DNA of 64,000 nt from Zasmidium citrigriseum (GCA_002786025.1 NHNW01000057.1:124001-188000); one strand, 5' to 3'. Shown: positions 44,804 through 57,939, counted from the first letter of the stretch. A program made the numbers and translations. Notes: generated by a model from the sequence alone, not told the origin.

Positions 44804-47800
44804 TCACACTTTTACTTTCTGCAGGTAGAGATTGCTCCGAGCCTGATGCTTTCGCGGCTTGCCGTTGTCAAACTTCGTGTCCGCGCTTCGATAATTCTCC
44901 TGTTCAAAGCGAAGATCCAACATTAGCCCACTAACCTTTCCATTTAGCCTAGTCTTTCTCGATGCACTCACCGTCAGTCTCAAAGTAACCCGATCATCCC
45001 CCACCGCGCCCCTCCCATTCGGAAGCCCATTCGGTACGACGCCCCAAATCGCAAACGTCAAATCCTCGTTCCTGCTCAGTGGAGAAGGCCGCGTCGTACT
45101 CCTGGGAATTAGGGTAAACGTGACCTTGGACGTCGATTGCGCCACATGGACATTCCACCTCTGGTTATTGATCATCGTGCCTCCAGGGCCGTCGTACTTG
45201 GCCGTCAGGGCTTGGATCCCTGTGCCTAGGGGTATATCCAGGTCGAGGCTGAAGATTTGGAGGTTGTGGGTTCTGTCTTGGCCGTTTAGTGCTGGGATGA
45301 GCTTTATGATTAGGTCGATGGGGACGCCGGATTTGGGGTGGTTTGGGGGGTAGATGGGGATGGTGTTGAAGATGGTCATCGGGGAGGGGCTTGGGGTGGT
45401 GCCGAGCACGAAGGCTGCTGAGGTCCAAATCGATCCTATGACGACGCCGAGGGGGGTTTGGCCAGTTGTTTTTTGGCCGGCGGGGAAGGTGAAGGAGTCG
45501 GCGTCGAAGTTTTTGGGATATCGAGGTGGTCTTATGCCGGAGGGGACGGGAAGAGGAGGTGCCAGGAGCTCGTTTTTCTTGCTAGGGGGTTTGGGTCTTG
45601 GTCGAGTATCTGGATCGGGGGCATCGGGCGGTACGACGGTCCATGTTGTCTTGTCGGAGCTGGCGTCGACTGGCAAGCGTATCTGGCGGGGAATAACGGT
45701 AGCATCGGGAGGCTGCTGGTCATCTGATGACGATGTGGGCTTCGATCGTTTGGGCACTCTGTGGAAATGTCAGTCCGTCACAAGATCGTAGATCAAAGTA
45801 TGTGGACAGAACCTACTTGATGTTCATCACCGACACGAACGAACCAAGCATCTCTGCCGTGACAGCAGAAGTCGGAACGGGATCGTCGAAGTACTTCGTC
45901 TTGACTCCGGAGTTATTCTCAAATTCCATCTTCGCATTCTCCACATCATTGCATGACTGTGCGAATGCCGGGAAGATCAGCATATTGCTGTCGTAATCGA
46001 AAATATTCTTCTGCGGCAAGGGAAAGTCGGGAGCATTTTGCTGGTCTTTGAACGTCCCATCCGGCTGCTTCGAAGACACACGAAGCTTGGGCCCGTCTTT
46101 CTTAGTCCAGTCAATGATACAAAGTGTGGCGTACCTACTTCGTTCGGATGGCAGGTCACTTGGTTCGCGGGTATACAGAGAGCGATATATCATCTGTACC
46201 GAGTCTTTCGTCACCGTGGATCCCAACCGGAAACATTGCTGATGGGGTGGCTGACAAATTGTGATTCCCGTCCTCCTTGAACCATCCCCTGGATCGGCAT
46301 TCCAGTGTGCTTGTCCAGGAAGTCTATCAAACAGGCACAAGAGTGTGTCCCTTTCGAGACAGTCGAGCCGGACAGTCTCCATTCGATTGCCGCCCATCTC
46401 CTCCGTCTGTGGCCAAGGAGCGTGGACTTCCAGATTTGGGAACGCCCGTACGACGCTCGACCGCATGAAGAACCCGAAACTTGGGATCTGCGGCAGATAG
46501 GCATGGTTGCCATCCCCAAGCGGTGTTGAGAAGTATCTGTTGAGTTGTCGTTTGAATGCCTGCCGAACTACGTCGTCGTCTCGGTCGAGATGGTTGCCAA
46601 TGCTGAGAGCACCGTCAATGAGAGCGTCCATCCAGTTTCGGTCGATGTAAAAGAATCTGATGGTATCTTGTGGTAGGTGGCTTGGGTCCGTAATCATGTA
46701 ATGCGCGGGTATATTGTGAAGGCTGAGTTTGTCCAGGATCCAGGCTTGCACCAATGCCCAGTCAGGCGAAGCCGGGATGTCGATTTCATTGAAGGGCTTG
46801 AAGACCTCCTGGCCGTCTTCTCCAGCTATGATAGATCCATTTCCACTACTGTCGATTGATGAGGCAAGGGTACTGGCGACATTGGCGACTTTCGTGTTCA
46901 GTACCGTTCTGAAGCCTTCTGTGGTAGACGCTGCCATCACAGTCCTTTTACCATCGCCGCCTGGTACATTGCCTCTGACTACAATTTCTGGTGGCGGTAT
47001 CGTAAGCTTGTTGACCCTGTTCGCTGTCGGAACAACCATCTTCCCAGCTGGCTCGGTCCCCAGTCGCGAGAGTGCCTGCATACTTGTCGCCAGACTCTTC
47101 AAAGCTTCGGCTTTGCTCTTGACCATCATGGTGCCAGCTGCGGTCTTCTTGGTCTTTCTCCACGCGGTCTTCACTATTGAGCCTCTCAGTCGGATCAAAG
47201 CAGCAGTGAATGCTTGATCAGCGATGCCAAGGGTCCGACCAAGTTGCCACGCTGCCGAATAAGTGATGTCCATGATGCCCAAACTCGTGTCAAGAACCTG
47301 ATAATCCGTCGAAAAGTTCGATTGCAAAGGCCACCAGCCGTCCTCGGATTTACTTTTGATGGGCGGAACATATGTTGGCGAGAGCGGACCCCTGAAGAAA
47401 CAGACCGTTTCCTCCCCTGTCTGCAACAGATAGCGCTGCAGACTGTACCCATCCAGCAATCGTTGCGCGAGTTTGTATTTGACGTCTTTCTTGCCGTCGC
47501 TTGAGACCGAGTCCAGTGTTTCAGCTATGCCCTTCTTCGCGTCCGCTGCCGTAGGCGATTGCATCCCTGCAGCAGCACGTATGGTCTTGTCAGGGGCTCG
47601 AAGCCAACATTCACCATCATCATGAACACTATTTCCGATGCCTCGCATTGTGTCTACGAAATTGACAGTGTCTGGAGGCATGCAAAGGTATGTCCAAGCG
47701 TGAAGGCTGATCAATGCGACCCATTTAGTCTCGGACTTGGCCGGGTCAAGGGGCACCTTGATGTTGTCCTCGATGTCCATGATCGATACGAGATGGACAA

Positions 47801-48987
47801 TACGGGGTGTGGCTGCGGTGATGTCGAGCGGACCAGTTCGGTGAGCATGCACTATCGAGTAGAGGCCTTTGTCGGGCAGATCGAGACCAGCCATGGCGAT
47901 CTGGTTGACGTTCTTGACATGCGCCAGATATTTGTACCGCGATACGTCAGCAGTGGCTGTACCCGGACCAGTGGCTGCGGCTTGGATACCCTGAGCATCA
48001 AAACTGCCGACATGCTTCTCGAATACACCACGCTGGACAAAAACCACTTTCACCTGCTCTGTGCGGTCAAAAGCTTCAAATGCATCGTTGTCGAAATGTG
48101 GTATCGTGACGCTGGGCCCTTTGGTCAGATTCTGAGGATCCCGAGCTTCTTGCTGTTTCCAACCTGGCCATCCACCCATTTGCAGATACTCGCCAAGCGT
48201 CATTTGCACACCGAATGTGGCTTTGTCCTGCTCTCGTTGGCCAGGCTCGGGCGGTGGGACTGCATGGCTGGGAATCTCAACGTTGTCCGGGAACAGTCCG
48301 CCTTTGCTGCGGCCCACTAGATCTGCAGCAGAGAGCTTGATTTCATCCTCACTGAAAGTCCATAGGGCCACCCAAGGCACCTTACTTCTCGAGCGAGTCT
48401 TCAAATCGTCATCGACAAGATTATCTTTCTCATCCTGACTGGGGCTGCCTTCGTTCTCCCACGGAAAGTGGACATCCTCAAAAACGATGTGTGGCAGCAC
48501 GTTGTTATGGTCGGCTTGTCCTTGTGGAGGATAGGTCTGATGAATGATGCCTGGCGGCAAATTCCAACGCGGCACATTAACGTTGAAGCGTTGTGTCGAT
48601 CTGACTTCTAGCATCTGGGCTTCATCGTAAGGCGGTCGATTGATGTCCACTGGTTGACTTTTATCCGGAGGCGTGGCAGAGTACCCAGGATGGCGAATCT
48701 TGTGGTCGACTTGTATCTCGTAAACACCTCCTTGGAGCCCAGGCTCTGCGGAAGGAGGTCAGAACCTCAATCTCATTTAACTTGCAAGGGTTGATTTGCT
48801 CACCATAGTACGAGTACAGCTGTGCATATCCTTCATCAATGGGACCGATCGCATCCGGTCCGACATTGTCACCTTCGGTCGAGAAAGCTGCTGCTGAGAA
48901 TGTCGCAAATTGCGGTGGCTCTTTCGCAGCATTTCGCTCCAAATGTCGAAAGACTCTTGCCCTCGGCTTCGTCCCCATAGAAGCCAT
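44804..48987 (-). CDS. Giant unknown protein 1 (about 1,355 residues)
   Basis: Exons 48,987-48,804, 48,745-45,817 and 45,758-44,804 join exactly in frame (4,068 bases) across two 58-base introns (GTGAGC...CGCAG; GTAGGT...CCACAG). The frame 45,757-44,804 has no ATG start of its own and is the last exon. A 72-base in-frame stretch, 44,971-44,900 (GTGAGT...GAACAG), may be a third intron, leaving 1,331 residues. Residues about 62-77 read EPGLQGGVYEIQVDHK, 145-160 LPHIVFEDVHFPWENE, and 184-195 VPWVALWTFSED, which look like conserved motifs of a large family. There is no signal peptide or membrane helix; the last exon starts basic and Pro-rich. No domain is recognised. It diverges from the membrane-protein gene at 49,472. 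Confidence 0.8.
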
Positions 48988-49471
48988 GTCGTACGTTAGG
49001 GAAATGACTTGATCTGAACAGCATGCCTAGCTGGACCTCGTCGTGACAGGCGAGCAAGTTGCTGTGCACGCAAATTGTCTGTAGACTGCTGCGGCCATGT
49101 GGTTGTCCACAAGCCAATGTGTTCCGGTATCCTTGATGAACAATAGTGGTAGCGAAAGCCCCGCGTGTTGTTTTGAGCTCCAAGCTGGTGGCGTGCTGAA
49201 GTGCGTTTTGAGTTCAATACATCTTGCATGACCTAGAGCATGATTAGATCTTGGTGGCGTTGGCGGAGAGACGCCCGACGCAAGCCACGAGCAGGTCCAT
49301 GAAATTCTCCACGGCACGAGACAGAGGAGGAGGTGTCTTGGACGGCCTCACTTCTGTCAAACATGCAACTCATCTTGCATGACAGGACCTAACTGCTTTG
49401 AACCATCCAAGGCAAAGCTCAGCTTCTGGTAGTACCGCGAAACAAAATACAGATCATCACAACCGGCGTTC
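48988..49471. promoter_or_regulatory. Shared divergent promoter region (giant protein 1 / membrane protein)
   Basis: The starts of the two genes are 484 bases apart and face away from each other, so both promoters lie here. I see no clear TATA box or long palindrome. Short overlapping minus frames cover the region but have no features of genes. Confidence 0.5.
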
Positions 49472-50374
49472 ATGATGCCGCAAACCAGCAGCAAAGGCTC
49501 GGGCATCATTCTGAGCCTGTTGGTGCCGGTGCTGCTCTTGGTGGCCTTCATCTTGTCAGTCGTCGGAACCGCAGGCAAAGGCTGGACATATCGCATCGAA
49601 CGCACTGGAGACGATATTCGAGAATGCATGGGCATCAACCATCGAGGCCCCTTTCAGTACTGCCAGCTGAACGCGATTGATGCCAGCAGCACATCAGCAT
49701 CGACGACCTCAACGGCGGCCAGCGAAACAACGACATCCACTGCCTGTCCGCTCCCGAAAGATCAATCCCGATTCAAGGAATCGTGCACAATGGTCACCAG
49801 TCCAGGCAGTGCGTGCTCAGTCAAAGACTATCGCAGTTTCACTGCTACTGGACTAGACACCGGAACGGGTGAATCGGCACACTTCTGTCAACAGATCCGA
49901 ATCGGCGGGTCCCTGTTGATCGCGGGCTGCGTTCTCATCGGAGTGGGAATGCTGGCTTCGTTTGGTCTATGCGGCATCTCGCTCCTGCAGCTGTTCGGCA
50001 AGTACAAAGCGCCTGACGACACTTCCTCTCCATCGATCCCGTGGGTGTCTCTGGTAACCACCATCATCACTGGGCTGGGATTTCTGGCAATGCTGTTCGG
50101 CACTATCATAGCAGCAAACGATCTGGTGAATTTGCAGTTCCCTTCAGGAGATTGGTATAGCAATGGTGGATTTGCAGCGAGTAGTCCTGTCGGGCCGTGG
50201 CTGGTCGGACACTCGGTCGGCGTGGCGACGGCGGGTTGGGTATGTGCTGGTATCGGTGCCAGCCTGATTGGGAAGATCTGGCCAGGGCCGACGGCATATT
50301 ACCAGCGCATTCCACAGAATGATGAGCTTGGGGGAGATCGTGTGCAGAGCCGACACAAAGCCGCTGATTCGTAG
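49472..50374 (+). CDS. Four-span membrane protein, SUR7/claudin-like topology
   Basis: A single-exon frame of 300 residues starting MMPQTSSKGSG. Four hydrophobic helices lie at about 10-33, 147-175, 190-214 and 243-266. The long first loop (34-146) holds a Thr/Ser-rich stretch and several Cys, including GPFQYC. A large Cys-containing first loop followed by three clustered helices is the topology of fungal SUR7/PalI and of claudins, which sit in the plasma membrane. Sequence motifs are not strong enough for a firm family name. The gene is flanked by the two giant genes, diverging from one and converging with the other (104-base gap), so it may anchor or export their products. Confidence 0.7.
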   Translation: MMPQTSSKGSGIILSLLVPVLLLVAFILSVVGTAGKGWTYRIERTGDDIRECMGINHRGPFQYCQLNAIDASSTSASTTSTAASETTTSTACPLPKDQSRFKESCTMVTSPGSACSVKDYRSFTATGLDTGTGESAHFCQQIRIGGSLLIAGCVLIGVGMLASFGLCGISLLQLFGKYKAPDDTSSPSIPWVSLVTTIITGLGFLAMLFGTIIAANDLVNLQFPSGDWYSNGGFAASSPVGPWLVGHSVGVATAGWVCAGIGASLIGKIWPGPTAYYQRIPQNDELGGDRVQSRHKAADS

Positions 50375-50478
50375 TTGATCTTGAGATTGCACATGTGTTT
50401 GAAGAGCTGTCCGAACTCTGGTTGAAGATGCAAGGCTCTGAACATCGAGATTCGTATGAGAGGCTAGCTCTAAGCAAT

Positions 50479-53400
50479 TTACATTTTCCCGGTGACAATC
50501 GGCTTCTTGAGCTGTAGAAACCCTTCCACAGCTGTGTACGGGCCTGGTTCGAACTTTGGTCTATTATCCAGAGGAGCAATGGGAAAAGGATTCCAATGCT
50601 GCTCTTTGGGGTTCCTTTGGGTCGAAGTGGTCCCTGCTGCCGCACTGTCAGGTACTTGTGCCGGGGTGACGAAAGGCTGAAGCCAGTTCCAGCTCGCACT
50701 CGCAAGGGCGGGCAGTGGTACGCCGGTGAATGTTGGAGCTGGTTTGATATCGACATCGCCGACGGGGGCAGCGACGGCCGTCTCGGCCACTTTCTCCAGC
50801 TCCGCGAGATTGTACTCAACGCTGAGATTTCGGTTTGCGTCGTACTTTTTTTGGAGGTCGGGAGTCGTGATGATCACAGGACCTAGCACGGCATGTCAGG
50901 AGGCCAAGCGCACGGGAGAAATTAGAAGTGGAAACATACCCGTGCGGAAGAAAGCAGTCATGCGCTGCATCGCGTTCTGCAAAGTCCAAGATGGCAGTTG
51001 CAGTGTGGTGATTGGCAAAATGCCAGAATACGCATGGATTTTGGAAAATGGATCCATCAACGCGCCGAACATCGTCACTCGCTTGTATTCCTCGACGTTG
51101 AACTGTTTGATCACTGCGTCCAAGGCAGCTGTGTCTCCAGTCTTGACTGTCTGACCAAGGGCATACGATCGCGCCGACGAGTGATACGGTCGCAACTCGA
51201 AGTACTGCGATCGATTCAGGGTCGTGGTATTTTTCCCGCCTGGGTAGTAGGTAATCATTGATGATAGATCCAGTTCTGTACCAGGGGCTGATGTGGCATC
51301 GCCTTTCTGGTCGAACAGACACACCAAACCATCGTATGAACGATCTTTGTCGCCGACCTTGATTGGGAAGCTATACCCGGCTGGTTGGCCCTTGACTGTT
51401 GTCAGAGGAACGTCCGGGAGAGCGTTTGAGAGTGTTGACTGGTTTCGGTAGGCAGGTGTTGCGAGTTCTAGAGTATATCCGATGTTGGTCAAGGCTAGTG
51501 GTCTCCCAATGATGGCGTTGAGGTATTCTGCATACTCATTCGGCGTGTGCGGAAGAGCACCGAGAGCATTGTTGACCATTTTGACGAACGAGCGAAGGTA
51601 CTCAGGATCCGAGAGCCGTTTCATCAATGCATCAAGTTGAGGAAACCCCTTGGTAGTGTACTTGCCCGTAGCATCTTTTGGTGGCTCGAACGGCTGCCAT
51701 GACAGACTCTGGGTGGCCCCAGTTCTTCCGCCAAGTCGTACTTCACGGTAGAACTGGCCGTCTGGAAGGAAGATCTGGACTCCGTTCTCGCTATAATTCA
51801 GTACGACGAATGCCCACACCGGATTGTCCCAGTCACCGCATGGCCTCCACATTCGCAAGTCGGTGTCCCAGGTCATGAAGGAGTTGTTGATCCTGGAACT
51901 CTGGTTGATTGTAGGCGGGAACTGGGCGTACTGACAGCCTGCAGGATCTTCGAGTACCACGTTGTCCCGATTGACATCTCCTGCAAGACTTTGTGGGTGG
52001 AAATACTCGCTCAAGTTCGGGTACAATGGCGGAATGTTGTTTGCCGGCCTTGGATTGATAGCAGAAATACACTGTCCAAATTTGTCGATGATATTAAGCT
52101 TGGAGAACCTGAATTGACCATGTGTGACTGGCTTGAAAGGCGCAACACCCGCGTCGAAGGCCACGAAGTCGGAGAACGGGGTCTTGTCAAGTTCCGTTCC
52201 CATCATTTGTATAGTGCTCTCGTCGAGACCAGAGCGGGCAGAATCAACTTTCGCGGCTTGTAGCACCATTGGCTTGTCCGGATCCTTTGGATCGCGAAAG
52301 CTTGGCTTGATATGCGTTCCTTGCAATTTTGTGATCAGATGATCCATAAAGCCTGTCATTGGCGAGCTCAACATCTGGATTTGATCGATTGAGCTTAGGA
52401 AGGCATCCTGAGAACCTTTATCCCGCAGATCCGCAGGCAGGTCGTCTTGATTTGTGGCTTTCAGCAGCTGCTCGACGCAGATGCGGAGAGAATATGTTGG
52501 TTGAGGAAGAATCAGCACACGCCCATCAATCTCGCGCTCATCTTTGATCTTCCCATTCTGCTTCACGAGATCGCCGACAACCTTGTCAGGCTTAATCCCA
52601 TACCGAACGCGAGGGTTCTCGTTGGGTTGAAACGGGATAGGGACCTGGTTGAAATCCCAAGCCTCCCAGGGCACATGGTTGTACCGAATCTCCCACTCGA
52701 GAAAGAGGGGAAACCACGCTTGGGTGTTATTCCATTGATCTCGTCCATCGTGATACTGTGGCAATACAGGAGATTTGGCATCTTTCCCATTTAGGAATGA
52801 TACGGTTTCCTGTGCGCCAGCGTCCGTTGGCCTCAGGTTGAAGAACTCTCGTACAAGCGCAGAGGCTGCGCTTGCCATATCTGCAGCTCCAAAGCAAGGC
52901 ATGACCACCTGATCCACCGTTTCTTGAAGGCTTCCCCAGCCTCTCGGTAGTTGCGCTGGAAGTTTGGGAATGATGACCTGCGTAGCTGCGCGGACAGAAA
53001 GCGGTTGAAGCCAGTCGCTGGGCCAGGGATTAGGCAGGCCTGGGATCAGAATACTTGGATCCTTCTGCGTATAGAACCGTGTTCGAGCACCCTTCTGTAC
53101 GATGTAAGGAGATTGACCACTCGCCAAAGGTGTGGACACGGGTCTCCGGAACGGCTCGAGGTAGGCGGGGATGGCAGCATTCAGCTTGTCATACTTGGCC
53201 TTCAGCTCGACGACAATGTCTCGCTGATTCTGCACGAGCTTGAACGGTGGCAACGCTGGACCTCCTGGCAATTCTTGAATCTTCGCCCCTTCCACAGGCC
53301 ACGCGCGATCGGAGACATATTTCCACCAGAGCGAGAACAAGTTCCATCTCTCGTGACTGAGCTCACGACTTGCGGCGTCGAGCACAGATTGTGCGTCATT

Positions 53401-54851
53401 TAACTTCTTCAGGGCTCGGGTTTGAGCCTCTGTAGGTTCGAATAACTGTCTCGCTCGGCTTCTGCTTCCGACATTGGAATCATTCGTTCCAGGGCTTGCC
53501 GGGTCGGCGGCAGAGAAGTTCCAGATCGAGCCACTATCTTGCGCAGGCTCAAAATTGTTGGCACTGAGCATATCTCGTGCCTCTTGTTGTGCATCAATGT
53601 CGTCTTCTTGCTTCAGCAAAAGCGTCTCGAGATGTAATAGATCACCCTGTGCTGTCTTGAGCGCCGAATCCTTTTCATCGGCGGACAGCTTTGCGTCGTT
53701 ATAGGCCCGGACATATGACATGACACTGTCCAAGGGTGTTGTGCCGACTGTGACCGGATGGGAGTCTTTGTTGGACAGCTTGCTGGCTGCTTTTGACCCA
53801 GGACGCACTAGATTGGTCGACTCAGCAGCGGTGTAGTTTACCGAATACATTGACCCGTGACAAAGGGTCTTGCCGCCCATGTGGCTAGAAAGCCACTTGC
53901 TGTCGATTGCTTTGTCCATGGTCATGAAGTTTTGCTGAAGAAGGTCCGACATAAGGGGGACTGTATTAGACATGAAGTCCTGGACGACCTCACCGTGCCA
54001 ACCAATAACGTAGTAGCTCGCCGTTGCCTTGGTCAGGTATGCCCTGCCGTTGCCGTCAACGTATTCAAAGTTGTCAAGTATGCTGAAAACATTCATGTTG
54101 TGACAGACATAGTCGGCGAATAGAGGATTCGCGGAGTTGAGGGTGCCCAAGGGCGCAAACTGCGCTGTATTCGGCGCCGATTCTTTCCATTTGTGCTTCG
54201 GCGGAAGTTGTGTCTTCATTCCAATGTACACCTCTGCTTGTCCATCCAGGCTTGCAAGGCTGCCATTCCCCAAGACATAAGGTGAACATTCGGTTTCGAT
54301 ATCGACACTTGCGTCGAGGTCCTGCACATTTCGAATCCTGTTTGACTCCACAATCCATGTGGTGATCTCCCTGATCCTTCCATCGGTCACCGGTTGAGAG
54401 GGCTCAGCACCAGCGTGCAAACGCCGAATCACAAGCCAACGGTCGGGGGCCGTCTTGAAAGCTGGAGCAGAAATCCCATCACCGTCGGTCTTGGTCGTCG
54501 TTCCAGATCGATAGCATCTAGGTAGCATCCAGTGCAAATAAACACCCTGCCGCCGTCTCTTGGCCTTTCCGGTCCCAAGATCGGTCATTCTGGGATTGAT
54601 GGAGGCAGGAGCAGCGTGAGATATGTCGTGGTAGGGAAGAACATCATTCTGCACAAGACCGGCATCCAGTCGTAGGAATGTATAATTGGGTTGAGCAATT
54701 GGTGCGACACTGGCATTGTCTGGAAAGCCCTTGCTGCTTCCGCATCAGCATTGTTCGATCATGCCAACGCTTTCGCGCAGCCATACCTGGAGAATTCATT
54801 GAGCACGAAAGCATCGAGCTTGACCGGCACGTACACGACCGCTGCCGCCAT
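50479..54851 (-). CDS. Giant unknown protein 2 (about 1,420 residues)
   Basis: Exons 54,851-54,787, 54,733-50,940 and 50,882-50,479 join in frame (4,263 bases) over introns of 53 and 57 bases (GTATGG...GAAGCAG; GTATGT...GCTAG). The start MAAAVVYVPVKLDAFVLNEF comes from the short first exon. Residues 85-98 read GVYLHWMLPRCYRS, followed by DRWLVIRRL and TTWIVESN, which look like conserved family motifs. A coiled coil covers about 373-413, and a second helical region with many Lys, Arg and Glu follows around 450-490. There is no signal peptide, membrane helix or catalytic motif that I know. Like giant protein 1 it appears cytosolic or released by an unusual route. Its promoter is shared with the metallo-beta-lactamase-fold gene at 55,611. 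Confidence 0.8.
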
Positions 54852-55610
54852 GGTGCTCGCACTCCCCGATGTCGACACGGAGCTCGTTTTGCAGAGACTA
54901 AATGCTCAAATCAAGACATTCGCGCCCACTCCTTTTCAGTGGCCCCGCGGATCCCAGCCCGAGATGGAATGTTGCTGCCGACAAGGCGGAGCATAGATAT
55001 TGGTGATGGCTGAACGGCATATCTGCGATGAGCTCTGCTAGCACTGGTGCTTGCAACAATGTCTCGCCTGCAATGCATGTGATGTCTGCTAGCAATGCGT
55101 GGCGGTAGACCGAGCGAGAGGCGCAAGCTGAGGTCGAGATTGTCTTTTTTAGTCACCGCACTAGTCCCGATTCGGGAGGAGCTTCCATCTTACTCCACAC
55201 GTGGATTCCCTGAAAAACATCTCAGGAGCGAATAATAACAGCCACCTTTCCAGACTTTCGAGCGACGTGCAAAGCTGTTCCATCACGCATCCACTCTTTC
55301 CGGACGCCATTTCTATTCAGCTGTACCTGCCTCGTCTCGGCGACGTTGTGGCTGGCTGGTAGGCGAGCTACAGAGTCCAGACAGCATGGACTGGGACAGG
55401 AGGCTCCCAATCGAGCTTCATGCCATGCATAGCACCATGCGGGCACTCCATTGGCCCCTTGGCCCCTCGGCAGCAAGAGGGCTGCTGTGATGGCTGTATG
55501 CGAACAGTTCATTTCGTTCGCAGTCGACTGCTATCCCCGCCAGGCGTGAACGGCAGGAACAACATAACGAAACAGTCCGACTGCCCTATGGAGACTTGCA
55601 TATCGCAGCC
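54852..55610. promoter_or_regulatory. Shared divergent promoter region (giant protein 2 / MBL-fold gene)
   Basis: These 759 bases separate two starts that face away from each other. Frames seen here on either strand (for example 55,222-55,512 minus) are short and featureless. No TATA box is obvious. Confidence 0.5.
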
Positions 55611-57939
55611 ATGGACGACTCACAGCCTCCAAAAGGTCCACCGCCACCCAAAGATCGCGATGCTGCCGAGATCAAGCGTCTTGCAAGCTTGACAGACGCT
55701 CAGCTGTATGCCGATAATAGCGAGCTCAATCTGTCTGTCGACGTCTACCACGTCAATGTCGAGGTAAGTAGATCATGAGGCCGGAGTTTTGCGACGCTGA
55801 GCGCAAGACAGAAAGAAGGTGATGGGGCAGTGCACTATCTAGTGCACCAAGACAGAGCCTACAAGAAGCCCTTCGTCTTGCGAGCCGTCCTCGTTGATGC
55901 AGGCATGCCCGGCGACAATGGCGGCGCACCGAAGATTAGGAATTTCTTGGAGAAGATAGGCCCGCTCTACGATTTCGATCGAACACAAGGTGACCGCACA
56001 CTACCAGAAGAGCAATTGCAGTGGCCGCCCTTCGACAGCATTGTCGTCACTCACTGGGACGAGGACCACTATGGCGGCATGATTCCTCTGCTCTCAGAGC
56101 CGCTTTGGAGCGCCTTTGATGCATGGAAGCAGGCGAATCCAGACCCCGGGGACGAGGAAGCCATCACCGCTCCTGCACGGAAAAAGGGTAAGGTCACCGA
56201 TAGTGCAGAGGCCCAAGCCGCTCGGCAAAAGGCAGCAGAGGAAGCTCAGGCAAGGGAAAACGAATATCTTGCCAAAATGCAGGCTCTCACTTCGTCTTAT
56301 CTGTCTCCCTTCATGAAGTATGGCCCAAAGACTACTGAGACGCCCAAAGACAAAGATGGAAACGCTCAGAAAGACAATGATGGGAAGCCGCTGACAGTAA
56401 CGAGCGCCGCAAGAGGAGATCGTGCAATGACTGTTATGTATTGTCCTTACTGGGGCCCTAGTCAGGTATGAGCTTGACCAGTGCATGGCGGTGACCGTTT
56501 CTGACATGTTATCTTAGGCATGGACTTCCAAGCGCAATCCGTCACAATCGTTCGCGGACATTCGAAGCGCCGAGGGCATGGGAAAAATCGGCTACAATCG
56601 AGAGGCTAGAAATTTTCGAATCTGGGAACCTCTTTACGAAGGAACTGAGGAGGAAATCAAAAACGCTCGAAACGATGACGGACCAAATTTACCGAATCGA
56701 TTCCTCGGCTTCTGTGCAGACAAGGACGGGATGTCTGGACAGCCGGCTGAAGCAATGGTGAACAAGATTTGCAAAATCCGCGCCGGTAACGAGAACCTCT
56801 TAGGCACGAATCTGTTTACCGGATGGAAGCCCAAAACAGCTGAGTGCGCAAAAGTCAAGAACCCAATGTATCTGGCGCTTGGACACACTACTGCTAAGAG
56901 CTATACACCTGCTTCGACCGCAGAGCGCCCGTTTGTGAATGCGGTCAACGCCGCAGAGGTCCATGCTCTTCTACCCAAAGGCCGTCCATCAGCGCAGCCG
57001 GTCATGCTTCTGGTCGGAGCAAATCGCGAGCGATGTGGTCCTCCGAGAATCAAAGATCCAGCCCCCGTGGCCAACCCCAAGGACGTCGTCCCTGATGCTG
57101 AACTAGATGCGAGTGATCTCAATGCGAGAAAGGAGAGTCAAAAGATGGATACTGCGGACGAGGAGCCTCTGGCTGAACAGGAAGCCGAGCTCGGACCGGA
57201 CGATCAATTCAAGAACTGGGCTTACCAAGCGTTGGTGAAAGAGGCCAAGAGCGACAAAATGGAGATCGAAGGCGATAAGAAAGACAGCACAGATAAGGAT
57301 ATTGTCAAGACTGGAAACAAGACAGCGACGTCGCGAAGAAACATCTCCGTCGAGGACGCAGCGCCACCTCGGTTTCATATAAAGGTAATAGGCAAGACCA
57401 CCAGCCAGAGCCCTTCGGAATTGACCAACTCGTCCTCGGTAAGCCAGCCTAGAGAGGAGACACAAGGATTGCTTTCTGATATCTCACAGATAATTACAAT
57501 GACTGTCTGGACCGACGGTCACATATCGCATTATTCAGCCGGGGATGCACAGGTAGGTCAAAGATCTTGAAGGAAAGATCAAAAGACTTGTAGACCCTAA
57601 CTATTGTGTCAGTGGGAGTTCGAGAATAGTATCGTGGACTGGATTCGTCAGGGCCAAAATCCGTACCAATGCGTAAGAGCCATCAAGCTCTCCCACCATG
57701 GCGGCGACTACTCGACACCTATAGACCTTGTTCGCAAGTTTCGACCCCGAAGCGTCGTGATCCCAGCCACTCGGAATTCCCACGGACATCCAGTGTGGTC
57801 TCTACTGCTCTATCTGGACCGTTGGTTCCGCACTACAAACAGGGTTGTTCCGAAAGGTACAAGTCTGAGCAAGTATGTCATCGCTCTTGCTTGTGACAAG
57901 GTCTTTGTGAGCGATCCACTCACTGTGTCCGTAGATTGA
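55611..57939 (+). CDS. ComEC-type metallo-beta-lactamase-fold hydrolase with long insertion
   Basis: Four exons, 55,611-55,763, 55,812-56,465, 56,518-57,552 and 57,613-57,939, with introns of 48-60 bases, give 722 residues. Metal-site motifs of the ComEC-type MBL family are all present: VVTHWDEDHYGG (His132 to His137), GDA at 611-613 with probable ligand Asp612, LSHHGGDYS at 640-648, and NSHGHP at 669-674. Between the first and second motifs lie about 470 residues instead of the usual 60-100; they include a Lys/Glu-rich helical stretch (about 180-220) and an acidic Lys-rich low-complexity stretch (about 480-590). No membrane helices of full ComEC are present, so it is probably a soluble metal hydrolase acting on a phosphoester or nucleic acid; the substrate is unknown. 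Its stop is 8 bases before the next start. Confidence 0.8.

Noticed and set aside
44804..45757. A separate 317-residue minus-strand gene
   Set aside because: The frame has no ATG at its start (GTG), and a good intron (45,759-45,816) joins it in frame to the gene upstream; it is the last exon of giant protein 1.
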